A stretch of 64,000 nucleotides of DNA from Candidatus Obscuribacter sp. (GTDB lineage Bacteria; Cyanobacteriota; Vampirovibrionia; Obscuribacterales; Obscuribacteraceae). The first letter of the stretch is position 1. Each line of letters starts with the position of its first letter. Positions 17,045 through 25,661 of this stretch are shown here, piece by piece. The translations under genes and the position numbers were made by a program. The stretch is taken from the NCBI GenBank assembly GCA_021772095.1, contig JADYXR010000051.1, forward strand, positions 1-64,000, given 5' to 3'. The notes below the pieces were generated by a model. It did not search any database, had not been told where the DNA came from, and was given only the letters and a program-made list of their open reading frames with translations.

Positions 17045-17971
17045 TTATTTCATACTTCCCATAACCGGTCCGATAGCAGTCACGATGGTGACGACGGCGG
17101 GACCAAGCATGGGTGCAAGGATGAGAGGCATGATGAAGATCATGATGACCGGAACCATCTTAACTGGAACCTTACCGGCTTCTTCTTCTTTCTTTCTCTT
17201 CAGGCGGTCGCGGAGAGCGACGGCTTGTTGTTGCAGAGGATAACTGATGTCGGCACCTTTCGCTTCTGCTGCGATCAAGGACGACGCCATGTTGATCAGC
17301 TCGTCTACACCGCAACGTTCGCCCATTTCGCGCAATGCGTAAGGGACTGATTTTGCGAAGATTTTGACGTCGTTGATCAGCTGTTTCAGTTCAGCTGCCA
17401 GAGTTGGGCAGGAATCTTCAACTTCCCTGGAAATTTTGTCGATCCCTTGAAGCATACCGAGACCGGCTTGTGCGCAGACGATCATCAAGTCGATGATGAC
17501 AGGCAGTTCGCGAAGTACTTGAGCTTTGCGTTTGTTGGCGCGACCAGCCAGGAAGAAGTTGGGAGTCAACCAACCAAGAACAGCAGCCGGAATAGCAAGA
17601 ACCAGGTTGATCGGGTTGCTGGCAGCGGCGATCACGCCTAAGAACAAAATTGCGCCTGACACCATAGAACGAATACCGATGTAGATCGCCAAATGCTGAG
17701 GAGTACGATAGTTCGCTTGTGTGAGCAGTTCGACCGAGCGTTTGTCGGCTAGTGCCGGCATCACACTCAGTACCAGTTCACCAACAGTACGAGCAAAAAG
17801 TAGAATCGCCGAATCTTTTGGTTTTTCCGCGGTCGAATCATCGCCCTCTTTTCGAGGTCTGACGCGCACGGCATACGAATCAACGTAGATGCCCATGACC
17901 GGCCTCAAGAACAACAGCCCTGCAGCCAGAAACCCGCAGAATGTGAGCAGTGCGACCATCGTATTGTTCAT
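17045..17971 (-). CDS. tadC: Tad pilus inner-membrane protein TadC
   Basis: A 308-residue type II secretion F-domain protein and the second platform protein of the Tad pilus machine. It has an N-terminal membrane helix (residues 5-25), a helix pair near 100-145, the cytoplasmic F domain (LPVIIDLMIVCAQAGLGMLQGI, and SSLIAAEAKGADISYPLQQQA) and two C-terminal membrane segments. It works with TadB and the ATPase TadA to extrude Flp pilin. It starts at ATG 17971, four bases after tadB, with GAGG upstream. Confidence 0.93.
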   Translation of the reverse strand: MNNTMVALLTFCGFLAAGLLFLRPVMGIYVDSYAVRVRPRKEGDDSTAEKPKDSAILLFARTVGELVLSVMPALADKRSVELLTQANYRTPQHLAIYIGIRSMVSGAILFLGVIAAASNPINLVLAIPAAVLGWLTPNFFLAGRANKRKAQVLRELPVIIDLMIVCAQAGLGMLQGIDKISREVEDSCPTLAAELKQLINDVKIFAKSVPYALREMGERCGVDELINMASSLIAAEAKGADISYPLQQQAVALRDRLKRKKEEEAGKVPVKMVPVIMIFIMPLILAPMLGPAVVTIVTAIGPVMGSMK

Positions 17972-17975
17972 GGAC

Positions 17976-18905
17976 TTAAACCTCGAATGTTGTCATTTTC
18001 ATCAGAATCCAAAAACCAATTCCTTCCCAGATGATGAGCATGAGAAGAACGATTCTTGCAATCGGATGATTCAAGAACGGAATGATGTAACCAGGAGTCG
18101 CGCAATACGTCAAAAGCGTGATTCCGTATGGCAAGCAGCCGATGAACATCGCTGTCGCTTTACCTTGTGAAGTCAACGCCGCTAAGAAGTCGCGAAGTTT
18201 GAATCGTTCACGGATGGCATCGGCGATGGTGGCAACTACGTCTGCCAAGTTACCGCCTACCTCTTGCGAGATAAACACCGCTTGTGTCAGTAGTCTGAAA
18301 TCGGGAGCCTTGATACGGATACACATTTCTTTGAGCGTATCTTTGAACGGCTTACCGAGTTGAAGTGAAATTAGTCCGCGCTTGAACTCACCACGGATAG
18401 GGTCAGGTGAAGTTTCTGCGATCACCTTGAAGCATTCCAAAATTGGCGAACCGGCTCTCAGTGACGACACCATGGTTTCTAGAACTTGCGGCAGTTGTTC
18501 CGTCATTTTCGCCTGACGTTTTCCAGCCAGTTGCGAAAGGTAGAAAACAAACCCGGCAGCGCCGACAGGCACACCCAGGATGAATCCGACGATTGATAGT
18601 TCAGGTACGCTCAAAGCCAGAATGAGACCGAGGACCAGACCACCACCGACTGCACAGCAGATCCAGGTGGTTTTCATATGGTCGTATTTAGACTCGAGTC
18701 CGGCTAGAGCGAGCAGTCTTGCCAGATAGCCAGTCTTCTGGATGACGAAGATATCCTCGTCATCTCCTTCCTGGTTTTTCTCGGCCATTCTGCGCTTGTG
18801 TTTGTACAAGCGTGACAGTTCATCAGCATTACCACTCCGAAGAGCGGCGATCCCGATCAGTCCTATGATTAGGACTGCCATGAAAGTCATTACTCCAACG
18901 TCCAT
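17976..18905 (-). CDS. tadB: Tad pilus inner-membrane protein TadB
   Basis: A 309-residue type II secretion F-domain protein, the first platform protein of the Tad pilus. It has an N-terminal membrane helix, a second pair near 95-135, then the F domain (LPQVLETMVSSLRAGSPILECF, FRLLTQAVFISQEVGGNLADVV) and C-terminal membrane helices. GAGGAAG lies eight bases before the ATG. Its stop is four bases from the tadC start, so the two are translated together, as in tad loci generally. Confidence 0.93.
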   Translation of the reverse strand: MDVGVMTFMAVLIIGLIGIAALRSGNADELSRLYKHKRRMAEKNQEGDDEDIFVIQKTGYLARLLALAGLESKYDHMKTTWICCAVGGGLVLGLILALSVPELSIVGFILGVPVGAAGFVFYLSQLAGKRQAKMTEQLPQVLETMVSSLRAGSPILECFKVIAETSPDPIRGEFKRGLISLQLGKPFKDTLKEMCIRIKAPDFRLLTQAVFISQEVGGNLADVVATIADAIRERFKLRDFLAALTSQGKATAMFIGCLPYGITLLTYCATPGYIIPFLNHPIARIVLLMLIIWEGIGFWILMKMTTFEV

Positions 18906-18968
18906 GTGAGCACTTCCTCGAACTAGCGAAGCATTTACCGAATGTCTCCTACCACTAATGTAGCAGTT

Positions 18969-20603
18969 TTAACGCAGCCACTCCAACTTGAATGGCACGG
19001 CTTCCTGCTCGAGTTTTTCAAGAAATTTCGGAGGTAGACCAGAACCGATGTGGCGGCATTTAAAGAATCCTCTTGGATCTCGTCCTTCACGCTCAAGGTT
19101 GAAGAGCGTGGAGATTGCAATGGTTTCGCCTTCCATTCCGGTTATCTCAGCCATTTCCGTACAACGTCTGGTTCCATCTTCAAGACGTCTAATCTGCAGG
19201 ATTACCTCGATAGCTGACGCGATCAGTTCGCGTGCCGCTTTCTGAGGCATTTCCATACCACCCATCAAGATCATGTTTTCCAAACGCTTTGTACAGTCCC
19301 GAGGATTGTTGGCGTGGATCGTAGTCATTGAGCCATCGTGACCGGTGTTCATGGCCTGCAACATGTCGAACGCTTCTTCACCCCGACATTCCCCAAGGAT
19401 GATTCTGTCAGGTCGCATCCGCAGACAGTTGATAACAAGCATGCGCTGTGTGATTTGACCACGACCTTCCGTGTTTGGAGGTCGAGTTTCCATCCGCACC
19501 CAGTGCTCGTGCTGCAATCTCAATTCGGCAGCATCTTCAATCGTGATGATGCGTTCTCTCGGGTTGATGTGCGCCGAGAGCGCATTCAACATTGTTGTTT
19601 TACCGGAACCTGTACCACCAGAGATGATCATGTTGATCCGCCCTTTGACACAGGCTTTCGCTACTTCAGCCATCTGAATGGAAAGCGCGCCCTTTTCGAC
19701 GAGCTGACCGAGTGAGAGGATTGTCGTACCGAAGCATCGGATTGTGATCGTTGGACCGTCGATGGTTACCGGTGGAATCGTGGCGTTGACCCGTGAACCG
19801 TTTGGAAGACGGGCGTCTACCATGGGTGAGTTATCATCGAGTCTTCTGCCCAGGGGCTGAATGATTTTGTCGATTGTTTGTCTCAAGTGCCGTTCGTTTT
19901 CAAAAACAACGTTTGTTTTTTCAAGACGACCGTGGCGCTCTACATAAATGTTGTTGACGCCGTTGACGCAGATGTCACCGACGGATGGGTCACGAAGCAG
20001 TGGACCCAGAGGACCGAAACCGAACACTTCATCGAGGACGTTTTGCAGAAGGATGCCCTTCTCCATCATGGTCAACGGCGCTGGATCGGAGTTAACGATT
20101 TCACGGATACGGGCGCGAACTTGGGCTTGCGTATCTTCGGAGATGTTGGTCAAACGCGAAGTATCCAGCTCTCGTCTGAGCTGGTCGATAATGAACTTTT
20201 CTCGTTCTCTAATCAGTTGCTGGTTGGCTGAAAACTTACCGGAGTCTCCGCCTACATCAACGGGCTCTTCGTGGTACGAACTGTAATCGTCTTTGGCATC
20301 GATTCTCTCGATTTCCTGACGGCTCGGTCCATCCGGACCATGCGCGACTTGTTGTCCGCGCTGTTGTCCCGCTACGCCTGTTGGAGCTGGTCCACCACCT
20401 GGTCGAGCAACACCGCTCTGTCCAGCTGCTGGTCCTGAAGGTCTACCACCACCGACACCTGTCTGTGGGCCTTGTCCTTGTACACCTGTGGCTTTCTGTT
20501 GTGTCGGAGCGACTTGAGCGCTTTCACGCTGCTGACGAACCAACTGACCCATCAATGATGACGATGGTCGAGCGGGTAAATTCTCCTTCTTCTCTTCTGA
20601 CAT
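18969..20603 (-). CDS. tadA: Tad pilus assembly ATPase TadA/CpaF
   Basis: A 544-residue secretion ATPase of the VirB11/PilT superfamily that powers Flp pilus assembly. The Walker A loop is [12 protein letters not shown] (about residues 327-338), followed by an Asp box ([16 protein letters not shown]), Walker B ([12 protein letters not shown]) and the His box ([16 protein letters not shown]). Residues 1-95 are a Gln/Pro/Gly-rich low-complexity extension, longer than in most CpaF proteins, and probably disordered. The N-terminal regulatory domain (about 130-230) contains [20 protein letters not shown], typical of CpaF. It lies between cpaE and tadB in the pilus operon. Confidence 0.96.
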   Translation of the reverse strand: MSEEKKENLPARPSSSLMGQLVRQQRESAQVAPTQQKATGVQGQGPQTGVGGGRPSGPAAGQSGVARPGGGPAPTGVAGQQRGQQVAHGPDGPSRQEIERIDAKDDYSSYHEEPVDVGGDSGKFSANQQLIREREKFIIDQLRRELDTSRLTNISEDTQAQVRARIREIVNSDPAPLTMMEKGILLQNVLDEVFGFGPLGPLLRDPSVGDICVNGVNNIYVERHGRLEKTNVVFENERHLRQTIDKIIQPLGRRLDDNSPMVDARLPNGSRVNATIPPVTIDGPTITIRCFGTTILSLGQLVEKGALSIQMAEVAKACVKGRINMIISGGTGSGKTTMLNALSAHINPRERIITIEDAAELRLQHEHWVRMETRPPNTEGRGQITQRMLVINCLRMRPDRIILGECRGEEAFDMLQAMNTGHDGSMTTIHANNPRDCTKRLENMILMGGMEMPQKAARELIASAIEVILQIRRLEDGTRRCTEMAEITGMEGETIAISTLFNLEREGRDPRGFFKCRHIGSGLPPKFLEKLEQEAVPFKLEWLR

Positions 20604-20627
20604 TTAGCACCACCTTGTGATCTTTTT

Positions 20628-21809
20628 TTATTTCTTTCCAAACATTGCCGGGAGGCTGAATGCAGCCTTCTTCTCTTTCTTTTGATCTGTGATGAGCAAT
20701 TGCTCTCCACCGGCGATGCGTCTAGCGAGGGAGTCTAATGATTTACCCAACGCCGTGTGACCTGGTGCTATTTGACCCTGGTTGTTAACCCATTTAGCAG
20801 TCTTGGTGTCGTTAGGAATTTCATGGAAGACGGGGTAGTTGAGGTTGGCACGGCACTCAGACAGAACGTCTTGAGGTAACCATTCCGAACGGTTAACTAC
20901 GAGCAGCAATTTTTCCTGGTTATAGTGCGCCTTGAATGTGTCCAAGCACTTTCTGGCGTTAAGGATGGCTGCCCAGTTGTATTCCGTGATGACCAGCACG
21001 TGGTCAGCAAGGTCGAGTGTCGCGATAGCCCGTTCGTCGAGAAGGTTCTTCGGCAGGTCAACTACAGTGAAACGAAACTCTTGTTTTGATGTGTATAAGA
21101 TTTCTTGGACCTGGGCAGCATAGATGTCGCCGATGTCTTCAAGTTCAGGAGGTGCAGCCAGGATGCTCAGTTTGTCGTCATATCTGGTCATCAGGTTGCG
21201 CAGATATGTAGCATCGAAGTTGGTGTGTGAAAAGTCGATCGTACTCAAGCTGAACGATGGTTCAAGGTTGAGATAGTGAGAAACCATGCCGAACTGCAAG
21301 TCGAGGTCGACGATGCAAGTTTCTCCATATTTCCCGAGGTAGCCACCAAGGTTGGTGACAATAGTGGTGGCGCCGATGCCACCAGTTGGACTGAAGATAG
21401 CCACAACTTTACCGGCGGCAGTCGAGACTGACTCCGATTGGTGCTTCAGTTGGATACTTTGAACGGCAGCAGGCAAGTCTGTCCGCCAGCGCTCAGCATC
21501 CAGGAAGTCTGAAGCCCCGAGTCGATACGCGGTGCGAATCAACTCGGGGTCCGGAACTTCGTAGCTTACAAAGAAATAGAGTTGCGGGAAGGTCTCCCTC
21601 AACTCAGCCAGTAGTGAAAGTCCGCGAACGGGAGCGGGGCTTAACTCAATCCACACCAACTTCGGGTGCAAACTGCCGATCTGTTCTCGAGCCATACTGC
21701 CTGAGACCGTGCTCACGAGAGCAAGCGACGGCTGGCTGTGGATCAGATCCTCGATGGTTTGTCGTTTATCCAAACCGGCATCACAGACAAGAAGTGTGGT
21801 TAGTTTCAT
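20628..21809 (-). CDS. cpaE: Tad pilus localization protein CpaE/TadZ
   Basis: A 393-residue two-domain protein. Residues 1-125 form a pseudo-receiver with Glu (VWIELS) in place of the phospho-acceptor Asp. Residues 130-370 are a ParA/MinD-type ATPase domain (VVAIFSPTGGIGATT, IVDLDLQFG, FTVVDLPK). CpaE/TadZ places the pilus machine in the cell. The P-loop is degenerate: the signature Lys is Thr and the second Lys is Ala, so nucleotide turnover may be weak or absent. It lies 24 bases before tadA in the operon, with GGGGAGAA upstream of its ATG. Confidence 0.9.
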   Translation of the reverse strand: MKLTTLLVCDAGLDKRQTIEDLIHSQPSLALVSTVSGSMAREQIGSLHPKLVWIELSPAPVRGLSLLAELRETFPQLYFFVSYEVPDPELIRTAYRLGASDFLDAERWRTDLPAAVQSIQLKHQSESVSTAAGKVVAIFSPTGGIGATTIVTNLGGYLGKYGETCIVDLDLQFGMVSHYLNLEPSFSLSTIDFSHTNFDATYLRNLMTRYDDKLSILAAPPELEDIGDIYAAQVQEILYTSKQEFRFTVVDLPKNLLDERAIATLDLADHVLVITEYNWAAILNARKCLDTFKAHYNQEKLLLVVNRSEWLPQDVLSECRANLNYPVFHEIPNDTKTAKWVNNQGQIAPGHTALGKSLDSLARRIAGGEQLLITDQKKEKKAAFSLPAMFGKK

Positions 21810-21895
21810 GACTTTAAGCGTTCTCCCCCATTGCCGACAGCCCTTGTAGTGATGTACCCACTAAAAGGCAATTGTTCACTCGTTCCCAAGAAGTT

Positions 21896-22870
21896 CTAGC
21901 TTTTTGGAACCGATAGAACATCTTTCTTACTGCCTGACCAAATCTCTATTTCGTGTAACGGTGGTGGTGGTGGTGCTGCTGATGGCATTTCGCCACCCAT
22001 GCCGCCACCATCTGGTAGTGCTGGCAGGTCTCCTTCTGGAGCGCCTGGAACCGGTGGTGGTGGTAGGGCTGACGGAGGAGGCAAGGCTGACAGATCGTCA
22101 GTTTGCTTCTCTGGTGCCTTCGCGAAGAGCGAAATCACGTCTACTGTAGCTACCGGTGTGTGGTCCTTTTCGTTTCTCAAAGTCAAATAGAGCTTGGAAG
22201 CGCTGATTGATTTGATCAACTTGCCTGCATCTTCTGGAGATACGAGGACGGTGACCGAGTTAGCAGGTACTGCTGCTGTGCCGCCTGGTTGCTTCTGGTA
22301 CATTTGACCAACTGCAATTACTTCGACATCAGACAATACTGGTGCAACTTTTGTCTCTGCTCCGGTGCCGACCATGGCATAAGCATCCACGCGGCTCTCT
22401 GGAGTGACAAACCCAGCAACACCGGAGTTGTTGTCGACGGCGAATGTCACCGCACGCATACCTTCACGGAGTCTGGATTCAAAACCAAGTGAGATTCCCT
22501 GAGGAGCAAGGTCATGTTGTGAAACAATCTGACCTTGAGAGATTCCGTATTTGGCGACACGACCAGCGGCGAGTGAGCCGGAGGTCAAGGCGTCTTGAGG
22601 AATTTTCGATTGCTCGATCTCTTTTTCTTCCAGAGCATCACTAGGAATTGTTTGTCCTTCAGGAATATCTTTAATCGCATACACGACTTTCCCTTTGGCA
22701 CTCATTTTTGCTTCAAGGTCTTTCTTCTTCGCTTCGAGCTCTTGCTCTTGCTGACTCATTCGGCCTGTAACCATCATGGTAACCAAGACAGCCAAACCGA
22801 TGATGATCAGCAACATAAGTGCTGGAGGCATCCGGGAAAGACTCAAGAATAACGCTCGTAATGGGTTCAT
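21896..22870 (-). CDS. cpaB: Tad pilus assembly protein CpaB/RcpC
   Basis: A 324-residue membrane-anchored protein with one N-terminal helix (about residues 14-36) and a SAF-type domain (VVYAIKDIPEGQTIPSDAL, VAKYGISQGQIVSQHDL) followed by an RcpC/CpaB beta domain (MRAVTFAVDNNSGVAGFV, VTVLVSPEDAGKLIKSI). CpaB spans the periplasm in Tad systems. The C-terminal 60 residues are Pro/Gly-rich (LPPPSALPPPPVPG), an unusual tail. It is the first gene of the minus-strand tad operon; GGGGGA lies six bases before the ATG and a small hairpin directly precedes that site. Confidence 0.9.
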   Translation of the reverse strand: MNPLRALFLSLSRMPPALMLLIIIGLAVLVTMMVTGRMSQQEQELEAKKKDLEAKMSAKGKVVYAIKDIPEGQTIPSDALEEKEIEQSKIPQDALTSGSLAAGRVAKYGISQGQIVSQHDLAPQGISLGFESRLREGMRAVTFAVDNNSGVAGFVTPESRVDAYAMVGTGAETKVAPVLSDVEVIAVGQMYQKQPGGTAAVPANSVTVLVSPEDAGKLIKSISASKLYLTLRNEKDHTPVATVDVISLFAKAPEKQTDDLSALPPPSALPPPPVPGAPEGDLPALPDGGGMGGEMPSAAPPPPPLHEIEIWSGSKKDVLSVPKS

Positions 22871-22884
22871 TACGGTTCCCCCTT

Positions 22885-22901
22885 CTTTCTAGTAGAGAAA
22901 G
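22885..22901 (-). promoter_or_regulatory. Hairpin beside the cpaB ribosome site
   Basis: CTTTCT pairs perfectly with AGAAAG around a five-base loop, directly upstream of the GGGGGA ribosome site of cpaB. It could tune operon translation or mRNA stability. Confidence 0.3.
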
Positions 22902-23841
22902 ATTAACCAATTACTATTAACGCACATCGGCGATACAAGGACAACTAAGGTGCCCTGCCCGCTCCCAAGATCTTTTACCCTGAGACGCAGGTTCCAACAC
23001 GTACGGATTCTACAGTGTATCGCTGTCGTTGACATGCGATAAGGCGCGCTTGATATCCAGGTTTTACGAAAGTATGCAAAATGCGGCGCCTCTAAAAAGC
23101 CAAGTATTACCGGACGCCTGGTCAAAACTTAGAGACGTCAAGACAACCAGTTGCTGATAAACCCGGTTCTCAACAGGCTAATCGCATACTAATCAAGACC
23201 ACAGACGGCGGCTCTTGGGCATCGTCAAGCCACTATCCAAGAGGATTTCCATCATATCGAAACAGGTTTGGATCTGATTGGTTTGGCCAACTTCTCTCAA
23301 AAACCTTCAAGCGTCGATCCGGCATTAATGTCGGTCAAAAATATTTTGATCATTGTTTCCAATGCGTAATATATTGCCGCTCAAGTACGGGATCGCGTGA
23401 TTTCGAATCGGCCAAAATCAGTTTTCTGATGGCAAAAATTGGTCATTTAAAATTTTGGTCGACGAATTTTTTTCGTCGAATCGAAAAGCATTATCGACTC
23501 TGAGATTTTTTATCGGAAGCAAAACTAAACGAATGGATTTCGGCAGCTCCGGAATTCGTCAGCCGACTACTGCCAGAAAATCGTGATGATTAGCGGTTCT
23601 TCAATGACTACAGCTGCGTTTTCAGTTGCGAACTTCATTTTCGACTTGACTCCATCTCGCGTTACTTCAGTTGAGCGTCCCAGTCTGGACCGCAGAATCA
23701 GTCGCTGAGCCGTTCTTTAACCTTTCCGTCAACGAAGTTTTTGAACAGGCGATCGACATCATGCCGGTTGATGTGATGCAAAATCATGAAGTCAGTTTTG
23801 CGCCGCGCCGGCGCATGCGCTCGAAAACCAGTCAGCAAGCC
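22902..23841. other. 940-base region without a firm gene
   Basis: This lies between cpaB and flp. It holds an AT-rich stretch with a perfect dyad TCGACGAA/TTCGTCGA around five T at 23459-23479. A minus frame of 29 codons (ATG 23787 to stop 23698) encodes a protein-like peptide with HHINRHDVDRLFKNFVDG. A plus frame of about 135 codons (23096-23503) lacks any start codon. The minus strand near 22902-22960 should hold the tad operon promoter; TTGTCC and TTAATA spaced 18 are the best pair I see. No gene is supported with confidence. Confidence 0.4.
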
Positions 23842-23868
23842 AAAAAAAGGGCGGCCAGATGGCCGCCC
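23842..23868 (-). terminator. Rho-independent terminator of flp
   Basis: On the minus strand GGGCGGCCA pairs with TGGCCGCCC with a tiny loop, followed by seven T. It lies 28 bases after the flp stop and is the strongest terminator in the window. Confidence 0.9.
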
Positions 23869-23896
23869 TTCCCTATTTTTTCTTCTTGAACTTAGA

Positions 23897-24094
23897 CTAG
23901 GACGATGCTGCCGCAGCTGATGACAGTGCGTTCAACTTCGTGATTACCGAGGAGAATGCAGCCGAAATTGCACCGGCCAATGCGCCTTGAGTAATCGCGA
24001 ATACTAGAGCTACGAGGATGGCGACGAACGCCAAAATTGCGCCGTACTCTGTAATACCTTGTCCGGATTCATCCTGAATGAAACGATCGATCAT
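23897..24094 (-). CDS. flp: Flp-type pilin
   Basis: A 65-residue Flp/Fap pilin precursor. The leader IDRFIQDESG ends at Gly11, and the mature sequence QGITEYGAILAFVAILVALV puts Glu at +5 and Tyr at +6, the hallmark of Flp pilins, within a long hydrophobic helix. The prepilin peptidase at 15919 should cleave it and TadA/B/C assemble it into a pilus. I chose ATG 24094 because AAGGAGGT lies exactly seven bases upstream; a longer frame reaches 24127. The gene is separated from the tad operon by about 1 kb and has its own terminator, which would allow much higher expression. Confidence 0.92.
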   Translation of the reverse strand: MIDRFIQDESGQGITEYGAILAFVAILVALVFAITQGALAGAISAAFSSVITKLNALSSAAAASS

Positions 24095-24101
24095 ATGAAA
24101 A

Positions 24102-24109
24102 ACCTCCTT
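24102..24109 (-). promoter_or_regulatory. Strong ribosome binding site of flp
   Basis: AAGGAGGT on the minus strand, seven bases before the flp ATG. It matches the 16S tail fully and fits a highly expressed major pilin. Confidence 0.85.
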
Positions 24110-24132
24110 CAATGCTGCCCGTATCATAAGCC

Positions 24133-24145
24133 GAACTCAACGAGT
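24133..24145. repeat. Dyad element copy 1, near flp
   Basis: GAACTCAACGAGT, containing the dyad ACTC-AAC-GAGT, lies about 40 bases before the flp start. An identical 13-mer lies at 24602-24614 at the other end of the same intergenic region. Confidence 0.45.
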
Positions 24146-24601
24146 CGACATGAACAGCAAATCAATTTGTAAATTTAATTAGTAACAATACCACTGTACA
24201 AAACCGAAGTTAAAAACCAATTGTTTGGCTATCACCTCCCGCCGTGTCACTTATGTATGCCCTTGCAGTAAAAACCGAATCGGTTGCAAACGCATTCACT
24301 CGTTAAATCCATCTTATCGTGAGACCCCAAAGTCGACTAGTGGCTAGAGAGAAAATTGTTGACAAGCTGGAAAATAAATCTACAATTCTTGGTAAGTGTG
24401 TCAAGTAATCCACTTTTCAGGGCTGTCGATGACGACTGACTCATGTTACATGTCGATACAATTCCTTGCACCAAACTCTTAAGCGGTTTTAGCTCAAAAT
24501 CATAATAAGCCCTTGAATTCGGCACTCACTGTACGTCTTCAAGAGTTTTCCCGTTCGTAATTGCTTTTGGGGTCGATTTCGTTCTATATGAAGATCGAAA
24601 T

Positions 24602-24614
24602 GAACTCAACGAGT
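24602..24614. repeat. Dyad element copy 2, near the terpene-cyclase-like gene
   Basis: An identical copy of GAACTCAACGAGT, here extended to a full AACTC-AAC-GAGTT dyad. It lies about 60 bases before the ATG at 24675. The paired placement suggests a shared regulator binding site. Confidence 0.45.
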
Positions 24615-24674
24615 TGCTGGTAGTTTTGTATTTAGATAGATCCATCGGCAAGTGTTTGGAGTGACCTGGAGTTC

Positions 24675-25661
24675 ATGGCAGCGCAAGGCAATACAACCGA
24701 CGGTATCGATGCCGCGCTCACCAGAGGCAGAGATTACCTGCTGACTAAACAATTAAAAGACGGATCGTGGCCCTACAAAAGCGGGCAGCATGACCCGTCA
24801 CTGGAAGCCACGTCATGGGTAAGCCTGGCGCTTGCCGGCAGCGCCCCTGCGCAGATGGAAAAGGTGGCGCAATTTCTGGTCAGCGCCCAGAACGCCGACG
24901 GCGGGTATTCGACCGTTCCCGGCGCCGGCAAATCGAGCTGGGTCACCGGTCCGGTTGTACTGGCCATGCGCAATTTGCAAACCCAGATTAAGCAGCCTGC
25001 ACTATCTAAGGAATTGTCGAAGTCCATAGACAAAGCGCTTACTTATTTGTGCGATAGTCGCGCCGAATTTTATCCAGCCGTCGGGCGGCTGATGATTTTC
25101 CTGGTCAAGGGCGTCGAAGGCGTACGTTACGGACGCGGCTGGCCATGGGACAAACAATGTTTTCACTGGGTTGAGCCCACCAGTTACAACTTGATGGCGC
25201 TCAAAAGTTTAGGTATTCCGGATTCGCACAAAGGCTACTTCGAAGAGATTGTCGAGATTGCGGAGAAATTCATTCTCGAGCACAGCTGCACAGGCGGAGG
25301 TTGGAATCACGGCAACAACCATACGCTTGGTTCGGATCTGCCACCATATCGTGTCACCACTGCCGAGGCACTACTCGCGGTGCAAGAATTCAAAAGCAAG
25401 AAATCGGTTCAGGACGGGCTGAGGTATTTAAACTCATGGAGCGCCGATAATTCTTCTTCCATGTCGTTAGCCTGGTCCATCCTCGCGCTCGACGCATATG
25501 GGCAACCGCATAAGAAGGAAAGCGCGTACCTGCTCGGCAGGCAGAATGAGAACGGCAGCTTCGGCGACAATTTGATGGTGGACGCGCTGGCTTGCCTGGC
25601 GGTTCAGTCGCAAAATTTCAACATCCTCAAATACGGAACGGTGGAAAGTTCAAAAACATGA
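24675..25661 (+). CDS. Prenyltransferase/squalene-cyclase repeat protein
   Basis: A 328-residue protein of the alpha/alpha-toroid class shared by squalene-hopene cyclases and prenyltransferase beta subunits. Repeats of the type GxxYLLxxQxxDGSWxY, FLVSAQNADGGYSTV, SCTGGGWNHGN and YLLGRQNENGSFGD (QW-like motifs) are spread over the length. No DxDD cyclase motif is visible and the protein is half the length of a hopene cyclase, so it is more likely a binding or non-cyclase member. It has no signal peptide. Its stop overlaps the ATG of the DUF362 gene (ATGA), so the two are translationally coupled and probably work together. Confidence 0.8.
   Translation: MAAQGNTTDGIDAALTRGRDYLLTKQLKDGSWPYKSGQHDPSLEATSWVSLALAGSAPAQMEKVAQFLVSAQNADGGYSTVPGAGKSSWVTGPVVLAMRNLQTQIKQPALSKELSKSIDKALTYLCDSRAEFYPAVGRLMIFLVKGVEGVRYGRGWPWDKQCFHWVEPTSYNLMALKSLGIPDSHKGYFEEIVEIAEKFILEHSCTGGGWNHGNNHTLGSDLPPYRVTTAEALLAVQEFKSKKSVQDGLRYLNSWSADNSSSMSLAWSILALDAYGQPHKKESAYLLGRQNENGSFGDNLMVDALACLAVQSQNFNILKYGTVESSKT

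Larger units (their letters stand above)
24110..24674. other. Divergent intergenic region upstream of flp
   Basis: A 565-base AT-rich region between flp (minus) and the terpene-cyclase-like gene (plus). It carries two copies of a 13-base dyad element at its two ends (separate entries). A 62-codon minus frame at 24337-24525 has a GTG start without a ribosome site and is probably not a gene. A long flp leader or a regulatory RNA is possible, but I see no specific family. Confidence 0.4.

Noticed and set aside
23096..23503. Open plus-strand stretch of about 135 codons between cpaB and flp
   Set aside because: It contains no ATG, GTG or TTG until near its end and no ribosome site. The peptide has no recognised motif, so chance or decay explains it.
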